A stretch of 64,000 nt of DNA, taken from contig NZ_BMSK01000002.1 of assembly GCF_014649115.1 (NCBI RefSeq), forward strand, positions 1 to 64,000, in the 5' to 3' direction. This DNA comes from Streptomyces eurythermus (GTDB lineage Bacteria > Actinomycetota > Actinomycetes > Streptomycetales > Streptomycetaceae). Below, piece by piece: positions 50,388 through 57,910 of the stretch. Numbering within the stretch: the first letter of the stretch is position 1; each line of letters starts with the position of its first letter. The position numbers were made by a program, and so were the translations under genes. Under the pieces are notes generated by a model that was given only the letters and a program-made list of their open reading frames with translations, searched no databases and was not told the origin of the DNA.

Positions 50388-51760
50388 CCGCAGCCGTGAC
50401 ACCGGCCGCCGCGGCCGCCCCCGGTGACCAGACCGCTTCCCGCCCTGTCTCCGTCGCCCGGGGCTACCGCTTCGAAGTCGTCAAGCTGGTCGCGCAATGG
50501 CGGGTCCGCCTGCTGCTCCTCGCCTGCTGGATCGCGCCGGCGCTCTTCGTGGCCGGGGTGAGGGCGCAGAGCACGCTGCCCACGGACACCCTCTTCGGCC
50601 GCTGGATGCACGCCACCGGCTGGGCCGGGCCGCTGGTGACGCTCGGCTTCGCCGGCACCTGGGCGCTTCCGCTGCTCACCTCCGTCGTCGCCGGTGATGT
50701 GTTCGCCTCCGAGGACCGGCTCGGCACCTGGCGCCACCTGCTCGTCGTCGTCCGCTCACCCCGGCGGATCTTCGCGGCGAAGGCACTGGCCGGCCTCACC
50801 GTCATCCTGCTGCTCGTCGTCGGACTGGCCGTCTCCAGCACGGCCGGCGGACTGCTGGCCGTGGGCGACCAGCCACTGGTGGGCCTCGACGGCCGGCTGC
50901 TCGCGCCGGGGGACGCGGCCGTCAAGGTCCTGCTCGCCTGGGTCTGTGTGCTCGCCCCGACCCTGGCCCTCGCCGGCATCGGGTTCCTCGGGTCGGTCGC
51001 GCTGGGGCGTTCCCCGATGGGTCTGCTGCTGCCCGCGCTCGTCGCGCTGGCGATGCAGCTCGCCCAGATGCTGCCGCTCCCCGTCGCCGTACGCCTCGCC
51101 CTGCCCGGTGACGCCTTCGTCGACTGGAAGGGACTGTTCACCAGCCCGGCACAGCTCACACCGCTCCTGATCGGCATCGCCGTCAGCCTGGTGTGGGCCG
51201 TGACCGCGACCGCGCTGGCCTACCTCCTCTTCCTGCGGCGCGACTTCACCAACCCCACCGACGACGGCTCGGCGCGCCGCGCGGTCACCGCGGGTGTCCT
51301 GCCGCTCGCGGGGCTGCTCGGCGCGACGGTCGCGGTCGTGGCGGCGACGACCACGGCTCACGGCTCCGGCATCGAGCAGACCAAGGTGGAGCGTTCGCTG
51401 GCCACCGAGTTCGCCCATCTGTACCGGATGCAGACCCGGCAGCTCCACCGCCCCGCGGTCACGGAGGCGCAGTTGCGGACCACGGCGGCGTGCGGCAAGG
51501 CCGGTGTCCAGGACGGCGCCCACGGGCCGGGCAACGACTGGCGGTGCGTCGTCTCCTGGCACCTGCCGGGTGTCGTGGCCACGGGGTCGGCCGTCTACCA
51601 GCTCGACATCACGGCAGACGGGCGGTTCGTCGCCGACGGTGACGGACCGAAGGAAGTGAACGGCTACTTCCTGGTGCGGACGCCGACGGGCGACGCGCCG
51701 AACCCGCTGTGGCAGTTCGACGGCGATGTCGAACTGCTCTCCACCTCCGCGAAGGGATGA
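50384..51760 (+). CDS. ABC transporter permease with C-terminal extracytoplasmic domain
   Basis: A 458-residue membrane protein. A cytoplasmic start (about 1-40) is followed by hydrophobic segments at about 44-62, 80-105, 130-155, 175-200, 205-228, 250-280 and 300-325. A soluble C-terminal part of about 130 residues then follows (IEQTKVERSLATEFAHLYRM, CGKAGVQDGAHGPGNDWRC, VYQLDITADGRFVADGDG). The ABC-2-like permease part pairs with the ATPase encoded just upstream; GTG start overlaps its stop. The extra domain with two Cys residues is probably outside the cell and may bind substrate or cooperate with the secreted phosphoesterase encoded 4 nt downstream (inference). Confidence 0.85.
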   Translation: MTAAVTPAAAAAPGDQTASRPVSVARGYRFEVVKLVAQWRVRLLLLACWIAPALFVAGVRAQSTLPTDTLFGRWMHATGWAGPLVTLGFAGTWALPLLTSVVAGDVFASEDRLGTWRHLLVVVRSPRRIFAAKALAGLTVILLLVVGLAVSSTAGGLLAVGDQPLVGLDGRLLAPGDAAVKVLLAWVCVLAPTLALAGIGFLGSVALGRSPMGLLLPALVALAMQLAQMLPLPVAVRLALPGDAFVDWKGLFTSPAQLTPLLIGIAVSLVWAVTATALAYLLFLRRDFTNPTDDGSARRAVTAGVLPLAGLLGATVAVVAATTTAHGSGIEQTKVERSLATEFAHLYRMQTRQLHRPAVTEAQLRTTAACGKAGVQDGAHGPGNDWRCVVSWHLPGVVATGSAVYQLDITADGRFVADGDGPKEVNGYFLVRTPTGDAPNPLWQFDGDVELLSTSAKG

Positions 51761-51764
51761 CGAC

Positions 51765-54512
51765 ATGCAGATAACGCGCCGCCGCCGGCCGGACGGGAAG
51801 GACTACGTCCTGCTGGGCAGACGCGTCAGCCGTCGAACGGCCCTGGTCACGGCATGCGTCACCACGGCCGCACTGGCCACCGGCACCGCCCTCGCCGACA
51901 CCCGCCAGTTCGGCACCGACCAGGTCGGCCAGGTCACCGCCAAGGGCCTGGTCGTCTCCGCCGACCAGTACCTCGCCCCGTACGGCAGCCGCCTCGTCAT
52001 CGACGACGGCAAGATCATGTCGTCGACGGTCAGCCCGGACGGCGGCCACCTCGCCGCCTCGGTCACCGACGGCGACGCCGCCCTGGTCGTCGTGGACCTC
52101 GCGACCGGGCGGGTGCGGCAGCGCATAGGCACCTCCGCCGTGGACGACCTGCGCATCGGCAGCGGCGCCGTCGGCCAGGAAGGCCCGGCGTACTCGCCCG
52201 ACGGCAAGCAGCTGTGGCTGGGCCAGACCGACGGGTACACGAGGTTCACCGTCAACACCGACGGCACCCTCTCCGACCCGGTGACCGTGAAGATCCCGGC
52301 CGTCGGCGGCAAGCACGCCCTGGCCGCCGCGGCGGTGTTCTCGGCCGACGGCACCACCGTGTACGCCGCGGTCAACGGCCAGAACCGGGTCGTCGCCATC
52401 GACGCGGCGACCGGAACCGTCCAGCGGAGCTGGGCGGTGGGCAACGCGCCGCGCGGCATGGCCCGGGCCGGCGACAAGCTGTACGTCGGCAACGAGGGCG
52501 GACGGCCCGCGAAGGCCGGCGACACCACGCTCAACTCCTACGGCACCCAGGTCCCCGCCGACCCGAGGACCGGCGCCACCACCACCGGCACGGTCAGCGT
52601 CATCGACCTCGCCGACCCGGCGGCCCCCGTCGGAACCATCGACGTCGGACTGCACCCGACCGCCGTGTACGCGCGGCGCGGCGCGGTGTTCGTCACCAAC
52701 ACCGCCGACAACACCGTGTCGGTCATCGACACCGCCGGCGGCAAGGTCGTACAGACCATCTCCACCCAGCCGTGGCCCGAGGCGTCGGTCGGCTACGAGC
52801 CGGACGCCGTGGCGCTCACCGACGACGGCCATCTGCTGGTGACGCTCGGCCGGGCCAACGCCGTCGCCGTCTACCGCTACACCTCCCCGCAGGAACCGGT
52901 CGCCTACGTCGGCCTGCTCCCGACGGACTACTTCCCCGCCGAGATCACCACCGTGGGTCACGAGGTGGTCGTCTCCCACACCCGCGGCATCGACGCGCGC
53001 CGCGCCGGCACCACCGGTCACGGCACCCACGACACGACCTCCAGCCTGACGCGGTTCACCCTGCCCGCCGACCGGGTCATCCGCTCCCAGACCGCCAAGG
53101 TCTTCCGGCAGAACGGCTGGAGCGCCGGCTCGGTCGCCCTGGCCAAGGGCAGGGGGCACGCGAAGCCGCAGCCGGTGCCGGCGCGGATCGGCGACCCGTC
53201 GACGATCAAGCACGTCTTCCTCATCGTCAAGGAGAACCGCACCTACGACCAGGTGTTCGGCGATGTCCCCCAGGGCAACGGCGACCCCTCACTGGCCCAG
53301 TTCGGTGAGAACGTGACCCCCAACCAGCACGCCCTGGCACGGCAGTTCGGGCTGTACGACAACACCTACGACATCGGCACCAACTCCGCCGAGGGCCACA
53401 ACTGGCTGATGCAGGCCGACAATCCCGAGTACACGGAGTCCTCGGCCGGCGAGTACGCGCGCAGTTACGACACCGAGGACGACGCCCTCGGCCACCAGAA
53501 GACCGGCTTCCTGTGGACGGGTGCGCAGGCGGCCGGCAAGAGTGTGCGGGACTTCGGGGAGTTCCAGCAGTTCCTCACCAAGCCCGCCGGGGCGAGCTGG
53601 CAGAACCTGTACTGCGACGCCAAGAACATGGACGCGACCGGACAGGGCACCGCCTACCCCCTCAACTCCTCGTCACCGATCCCGTCGCTCAACAGCGTGT
53701 CGGTGCCCGGCTTCCCGAAGTTCGACACCAGCGTCCCGGACGTCTACCGCTACCAGATCTGGAAGCGGGACTTCGAGAAGAACGGCCCGGCGAACCTGAA
53801 CATGTTCTGGCTCTCCAGCGACCACACCGGTGGACCGGCGGGTCCGGCCGCCCAGGTCGCCGACAACGACCTCGCGACGGGCAGGATCATCGACGAGATC
53901 TCCCACAGCAAGTACTGGAAGGACTCGGCGATCTTCGTCGTGGAGGACGACTCCCAGGCCGGCCTGGACCACGTCGACGGCCACCGCGCCCCGGTCCAGA
54001 TCATCAGCCCCTGGGCCCGGCACGGTGTCGTGGACCACCACTACTACTCCCAGATCACGATGATCCGCACCGTCGAGCAGATCCTCGGGATCCATCCGAT
54101 GAACCAGAAGGACAGCGCGGCGACGCCCATGCGGGGCGTGTTCACCCGGCACCCGGACTACACGCCGTTCGACGCTCTGCCCAACCGGGTCCCGCTGACC
54201 GACGGCCTGAAGACCCCGCCGTCCTGCGGCGCGGACACCCCGGCAGCCCAGAACCCCGAGGCGTCGGTGGTGCCGGCGGCGAAGGTCCCGGCGGACAAGA
54301 AGTCCCTCGCGGCCGAGTGGGACGCCTGGAAGGCCAAGCAGCGCCTGACCGGCCCGCACGCCGTGCCCGACTTCGCCAACCCCGCGCAGATGAACCACCT
54401 CACGTGGTACCAGACGCACAACTGGGCCCGGCCCTACCCCGGCGAGAAGAAGATCCACGCACCGAACGACGTGCCCGGCGCCTACCTCCCGTCGCCGGAG
54501 TCCGACGGCTGA
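51765..54512 (+). CDS. Secreted/anchored phosphoesterase with N-terminal beta-propeller
   Basis: A 915-residue protein. A basic N-terminus (MQITRRRRPDGKDYVLLGRR) with a hydrophobic signal or anchor at about 24-45 (twin Arg in VSRRTALVT) comes first. A YVTN-type beta-propeller of about 400 residues follows (repeats such as VVVDLATGRVRQRIG, TVSVIDTAGGKVVQTIST). A phosphoesterase (phospholipase C-like) domain begins at about 480: HVFLIVKENRTYDQVFGDVP, SAEGHNWLMQ and FVVEDDSQAGLDHVDGHRAP. The metal-binding Asn, Asp and His of this family lie in these blocks. It is third in the ABC operon (4-nt gap), so its substrate may be handled by that transporter. A strong hairpin ends the unit. Confidence 0.88.
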   Translation: MQITRRRRPDGKDYVLLGRRVSRRTALVTACVTTAALATGTALADTRQFGTDQVGQVTAKGLVVSADQYLAPYGSRLVIDDGKIMSSTVSPDGGHLAASVTDGDAALVVVDLATGRVRQRIGTSAVDDLRIGSGAVGQEGPAYSPDGKQLWLGQTDGYTRFTVNTDGTLSDPVTVKIPAVGGKHALAAAAVFSADGTTVYAAVNGQNRVVAIDAATGTVQRSWAVGNAPRGMARAGDKLYVGNEGGRPAKAGDTTLNSYGTQVPADPRTGATTTGTVSVIDLADPAAPVGTIDVGLHPTAVYARRGAVFVTNTADNTVSVIDTAGGKVVQTISTQPWPEASVGYEPDAVALTDDGHLLVTLGRANAVAVYRYTSPQEPVAYVGLLPTDYFPAEITTVGHEVVVSHTRGIDARRAGTTGHGTHDTTSSLTRFTLPADRVIRSQTAKVFRQNGWSAGSVALAKGRGHAKPQPVPARIGDPSTIKHVFLIVKENRTYDQVFGDVPQGNGDPSLAQFGENVTPNQHALARQFGLYDNTYDIGTNSAEGHNWLMQADNPEYTESSAGEYARSYDTEDDALGHQKTGFLWTGAQAAGKSVRDFGEFQQFLTKPAGASWQNLYCDAKNMDATGQGTAYPLNSSSPIPSLNSVSVPGFPKFDTSVPDVYRYQIWKRDFEKNGPANLNMFWLSSDHTGGPAGPAAQVADNDLATGRIIDEISHSKYWKDSAIFVVEDDSQAGLDHVDGHRAPVQIISPWARHGVVDHHYYSQITMIRTVEQILGIHPMNQKDSAATPMRGVFTRHPDYTPFDALPNRVPLTDGLKTPPSCGADTPAAQNPEASVVPAAKVPADKKSLAAEWDAWKAKQRLTGPHAVPDFANPAQMNHLTWYQTHNWARPYPGEKKIHAPNDVPGAYLPSPESDG

Positions 54513-54565
54513 CACGGCCCACAATGGCGTCGAACCCGCCATGACAGGCCGTCTCCGGCACAGCA

Positions 54566-54600
54566 CCGCGCCCTGCCCGGAAGTCCCGGGCGGGGCGCGG
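54566..54600 (+). terminator. Terminator of the ABC-phosphoesterase operon
   Basis: A 15-bp stem with one G-U pair: CCGCGCCCTGCCCGG (54566-54580) and CCGGGCGGGGCGCGG (54586-54600), 5-nt loop, 53 nt past the stop. Confidence 0.85.
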
Positions 54601-54620
54601 CAACAGGGCCGGCCGGCGGA

Positions 54621-54745
54621 TCAGCGGTATGCGCAGATCGCGTACACCGAGATGCCGACGGTGCTGTACCTGGTCTGACGGCCGAGGCCGATCCACCCGT
54701 CTCCGGTGTCCGTGGGGAACGAACCGACGAGGATCCGCCCAGGTT
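54621..54745 (-). pseudogene. C-terminal scrap of a secreted-protein gene
   Basis: The minus strand reads GRILVGSFPTDTGDGWIGLG and ends STVGISVYAICAYR with a stop at 54621. The ending (…G-I-S-V-Y-A-I-C-A) is that of a family of secreted actinobacterial proteins of unknown function. No start, signal peptide or N-terminal domain is present upstream, and coding bias is lost beyond about 54750. It is therefore a truncated leftover. Confidence 0.45.
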
Positions 54746-54793
54746 CACGACCGGTTTGCCGTGTACTCGCGTGGGCCGGCCGGGACCTGGACG

Positions 54794-55225
54794 TCAGGAG
54801 GTTTCGGCTCGTACCACGACCGCGTAGGAGCCGATGCCGAGAAGGCGGTCGCCGGAGATGTCGCCGAGGGCGGTGTACAGCGTCAGGACGCGTCCGGTCG
54901 TGTTGTCGAAGGCGATGTCCTTGACCGTGCCGTGCGCGGCGCCGTGTTCCGTCAGGACCCGGCGGCCCAGCGCCTCCTGATGGGCGGGGAGGCTGCCCTG
55001 CCCGGGACCGGCGGCGGCACGGGAGCGCACGATGACGGCATCCCGTCCCACCGCCTCGACCGCCTGCCAGGCGATGGCCGTGACATGCCTGGGAGCTCCG
55101 GAGAGGCGCAGGCAGGCGATGCCGCCCGTGTGCGCGTCGATGGTCAGGCTCTCCACTCGCCCGAGCGGTTCGGCCTCGTCGGCGGTGATCACCGGCAGGC
55201 CCTGGACCTGCGTGAACATCATCAT
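54794..55225 (-). CDS. PRC-barrel domain protein (second of pair)
   Basis: A 143-residue protein with two PRC-barrel-like beta modules: VITADEAEPLGRVESLTIDA, and ALGRRVLTEHGAAHGTVKDI followed by AFDNTTGRVLTLYT. PRC barrels occur in the photosynthetic reaction-centre H subunit and in RNA-processing and unknown bacterial proteins. Three ATG codons in a row begin it (MMMF); AGGAGG is correctly spaced for the first. The start overlaps the stop of the larger PRC-barrel gene upstream (4 nt), so the two are made together. Confidence 0.8.
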   Translation of the reverse strand: MMMFTQVQGLPVITADEAEPLGRVESLTIDAHTGGIACLRLSGAPRHVTAIAWQAVEAVGRDAVIVRSRAAAGPGQGSLPAHQEALGRRVLTEHGAAHGTVKDIAFDNTTGRVLTLYTALGDISGDRLLGIGSYAVVVRAETS

Positions 55226-55827
55226 GCCGGTCCTCCTGCCTCGGTCGCGGGGCTGCCCGGGTACTGCTGTGCGGTGTGGGCGCGGAACGCCTCGACCTGG
55301 GCGCCGAAGCTGGGCAGGTCGTCGGCGAGGAAGTGACGGGCGTGCGCGGGCACCACGAGGGCTCGCCCGGAGACGGCCAGCGTCTCTCCGCGCGGGATGA
55401 ACGCCTTGCGCCGGTGGCGGTCCATGGTCTCGTCGGCGGCGATCTCGAAGCCGACCACACGTCCGCCGACGCCCGTCTCGATCACGACATCCAGGACCGT
55501 GCCGATCTCCGTGCCCTGGTCGGTGAGCACGGGCGCGCCGATGACCTGGCCGTGACCGGACCCATCCGCTCCCACGGTCAACTCCCGCCTCTCCAAGGAG
55601 GCTTCACTGGGGATCATCACGGCGGACGGCCCGACGGCGTGCACTCCCGAGAAGGGGAGGCTCTCCTTGAGGGGGCCGGCCAGCAGACCGCGCCCGCTCA
55701 GCGTGAAGCCGGTGACGCGGCCCGCGCGGGCGTCGAAGACGGTGTCCCTGATCTGGGCGACAGCTTCACCGCCCAGTGTCACCACCACCCGTTTGGTCAG
55801 TTCGGAGGCGAGTACGAGGGGGATCAC
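55222..55827 (-). CDS. PRC-barrel domain protein (first of pair)
   Basis: A 201-residue protein with two PRC-barrel modules: LTKRVVVTLGGEAVAQIRDT with VFDARAGRVTGFTLSG, and VIGAPVLTDQGTEIGTVLDV with VVGFEIAADETM. An acidic/Ala-rich tail follows. GTG start (55827) overlaps the stop of the 48-residue membrane protein (GTGA) and its own stop overlaps the next PRC gene. Proteins of this type in Streptomyces may be envelope-associated stress proteins, but no function is known to me. Confidence 0.82.
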   Translation of the reverse strand: MIPLVLASELTKRVVVTLGGEAVAQIRDTVFDARAGRVTGFTLSGRGLLAGPLKESLPFSGVHAVGPSAVMIPSEASLERRELTVGADGSGHGQVIGAPVLTDQGTEIGTVLDVVIETGVGGRVVGFEIAADETMDRHRRKAFIPRGETLAVSGRALVVPAHARHFLADDLPSFGAQVEAFRAHTAQQYPGSPATEAGGPA

Positions 55828-55970
55828 CGCGTCCCCTCCCGGCCGGCCCCGCGGTCCGGGCGCACCGCGATCACCGTACCGCTACGACGCCTGGCCTGGA
55901 CCGCCACGGCCGCCGCGACGAGCAACCCCGCCACCGCGAGCAACAAGATCACCCAGCCCCACCACACCAT
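55824..55970 (-). CDS. 48-residue single-span membrane protein
   Basis: The frame reads MVWWGWVILLLAVAGLLVAA, then AVAVQARRRSG and a basic tail ending EGTR. That is one transmembrane helix followed by a positive cytoplasmic tail. A perfect AGGAGG lies 6 nt before the ATG. Its stop overlaps the GTG of the PRC-barrel gene (GTGA). The strong start signal and coupling make it a real gene in spite of its size, probably anchoring or partnering the two PRC-barrel proteins. Confidence 0.75.
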   Translation of the reverse strand: MVWWGWVILLLAVAGLLVAAAVAVQARRRSGTVIAVRPDRGAGREGTR

Positions 55971-56292
55971 CACCGGCCTCCTCGGTTCCGTCTTCGTCCA
56001 GCCGTCGTCCTGTCCGGCGGTCCCTGGGCTATCCGGTTTCCCGCCGTACGCTCCCGCAAGCCTTCCGTACCACGGGTGACCGGAACCCGCGGCGGACCCG
56101 GGCCCACCGGGGAAGTGCTCCGGTCCGGAAGTCCGGAAGGCGTCGCCGACTTCCCGGAGTTTCCGGGGAACTGGAAGAGGAGGCGACTATTCCAGTAGCA
56201 CGGGGAAACCGGAGTTCCACGGCGGCCGCCGACGGGACGGAAAGCCGGCGGCCGATCGGCAAAAGTGGCAGCTGTATCCGGAAGGGCTCTGT
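55971..56292. other. Intergenic region rich in GGAA/TTCC elements
   Basis: This 322-bp stretch separates two divergent units. It holds many TCCGGAA/TTCCGG words (for example around 56120-56180) and no convincing gene. The elements may be regulatory or simply compositional. Confidence 0.4.
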
Positions 56293-57030
56293 ATGTCTGT
56301 GAGTCGTACGTTAGCCGCGTCCGTGGTCTGCGCGATGACCGCCGTGGGTATCGCGGGCTGCTCCGACGACGGATCGTCGGACCGGCCGTTCGAGGGAAAG
56401 AGCGCGGACCGGGTGGCCGCCGAGGCGGTGACCGCCACCCGGAACGCCACTTCGCTGCGCATGGCCGGGAAGCTCTCCGCGCAAGGGCAGCCCCTGACGG
56501 TCGACTTCCACGTCGACACCCAGAAGAATTGCAAGGGCCGGATGGTGATGGACAGCGGTTCGGCCGATGTCATCCACACCGGCCAGACGACCTACATCAA
56601 AGGCGACGAGAAGTTCTGGGCCGGAGCCGCACGGGACTCGGCAGGCGGCGGGAAGCAGGCCCGGGCGCTGAGCGGCCGGTGGGTGAAGGTGCCGGTCGGG
56701 GATTCCCGTACGACGGGAATGTGCGACAAACAGGGCTTCCTGGCCGACCTGGACAGCGACAAGTCCGAACGCAAGGGAATGACGAAGGGCGACGTCACCA
56801 CGGTGGACGGCCGGAAGGCGATCGCGCTGAGGAAAAAGAAGGGGAGCGGCGAAACCATCACCATGTACGTCGCGACCGAGGGAAAGCCGTACATTCTCAA
56901 GCTGGACCAGTCGGGCGGCAGGAGCCCGGGCGCCGTCGTCTTCTCGGACTACGGGAAGCCGGTCAAGGCGACACCGCCGCCGGCCGGAAAGGTCATCGAC
57001 GGCACCAAGGCGGACCAGAAGGTTTCCTGA
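56293..57030 (+). CDS. Lipoprotein (LppX/LprG-like fold suspected)
   Basis: A 245-residue lipoprotein with a signal peptide ending in the lipobox GIAGC (Cys23), then an acidic Ser-rich linker. The mature part (VAAEAVTATRNATSLRMAGK, VDFHVDTQKNCKGRMVMDSG, YIKGDEKFWAGAAR, YILKLDQSGGRSPGAVVFSD) has alternating strands and an initial helix. This resembles the LppX/LprAFG lipid-carrier fold of mycobacteria and many Streptomyces lipoproteins. It is monocistronic. A function in carrying a lipid or ligand at the membrane is an inference from fold only. Confidence 0.82.
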   Translation: MSVSRTLAASVVCAMTAVGIAGCSDDGSSDRPFEGKSADRVAAEAVTATRNATSLRMAGKLSAQGQPLTVDFHVDTQKNCKGRMVMDSGSADVIHTGQTTYIKGDEKFWAGAARDSAGGGKQARALSGRWVKVPVGDSRTTGMCDKQGFLADLDSDKSERKGMTKGDVTTVDGRKAIALRKKKGSGETITMYVATEGKPYILKLDQSGGRSPGAVVFSDYGKPVKATPPPAGKVIDGTKADQKVS

Positions 57031-57220
57031 GCACCGATCACCGCCCGCTCGAAGGTGATGAGCCGGCGAAGCCGAAAGCACAGGAGCGAGCGTCGGGATC
57101 GCTCAGGTGGAGCCCTCAACCGTCCCCTCCCGTAAGCCTGTTGGCTATCATGTGACGCACGCCACGCACCCGGCGCCGAGCGCGCCGGGGCGCGGTGGAC
57201 ACGGGTGGAACGGGGGGCAC

Positions 57221-57910
57221 ATGCCGAGAGCCGACAGGCGGCACCGCGTCCTGGTGTGGGGCGGGACCGGCGGGGCGGTGGCCGCGGTCGCGGGCGCCGC
57301 GCTGCTGTGGGACCCCGGGCAGGCGCTGGCCTGGGCCGCCGGTGTCATGGCGGCCGCCGCGGCCGCCTACCTCGGCCAGCAGGCACCCCAGCAACTCCAG
57401 GAGGCCCTGGCCCGGCGCCGGGCCGCGCGAGACCTGACGGACGGTGACCCGCTGGCCGTGGCCGTGGAGATCAGGAACCACGACTACGTCACGCTCGACC
57501 TCGGTGACGGCGTCGTCGACGTTCCGGCCGCCGGGCACACCGTCCGGATCGTCGTGACCTCGACGACGCCCTCGGCCGTGGTGCTGACCGGACTACGGGC
57601 AGAGGTGCTGTCCCGCCAGGAGACGTCCGGGGACCTCGCCCGGCACGCGGCCGAGCTGCCGGTGCGCCGGTTCGAGGTCCTCCTCGACTCCGAACCGCCG
57701 CAGGTCCGCGCCCTCGGGGAGAGCGACTTCCCCTACCGGATCGCCACCGACGAGTCCGAGGTCCTCGACCTCCTCGTCAGCACCGAGCGCGGCCTCGTGC
57801 GATGGGTGCTCTGGCTCGACTGGACCTCCGCGGGCCGCCAGGGCAGCACCCGTATCGACCTCCGGGGCCACGCGTTCCGCACCGCCGCCCGTCTGCCGAG
57901 CGGCGCCTGA
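57221..57910 (+). CDS. Membrane protein of unknown function, partner of SEL1/TPR protein
   Basis: A 229-residue protein with two hydrophobic segments near the N-terminus (VLVWGGTGGAVAAVAGAALL and ALAWAAGVMAAAAAAYLG). A beta-rich soluble domain follows (VAVEIRNHDYVTLDLGDGVV, VRIVVTSTTPSAVVLTGLRA, VRRFEVLLDSEPPQVRALG). The soluble part is similar in style to the corresponding region of the next protein (HNLLLTLTATGTDEAVLRSL), so the two share a domain. The ATG at 57221 follows a G-rich site; longer frames are not protein-like. Its stop TGA shares its last base with the ATG of the next gene (TGATG). Confidence 0.7.
   Translation: MPRADRRHRVLVWGGTGGAVAAVAGAALLWDPGQALAWAAGVMAAAAAAYLGQQAPQQLQEALARRRAARDLTDGDPLAVAVEIRNHDYVTLDLGDGVVDVPAAGHTVRIVVTSTTPSAVVLTGLRAEVLSRQETSGDLARHAAELPVRRFEVLLDSEPPQVRALGESDFPYRIATDESEVLDLLVSTERGLVRWVLWLDWTSAGRQGSTRIDLRGHAFRTAARLPSGA

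Noticed and set aside
55971..56292. Non-coding RNA or riboswitch in the GGAA/TTCC-rich gap
   Set aside because: Only short scattered inverted words; no consistent long structure or known riboswitch pattern could be recognised.
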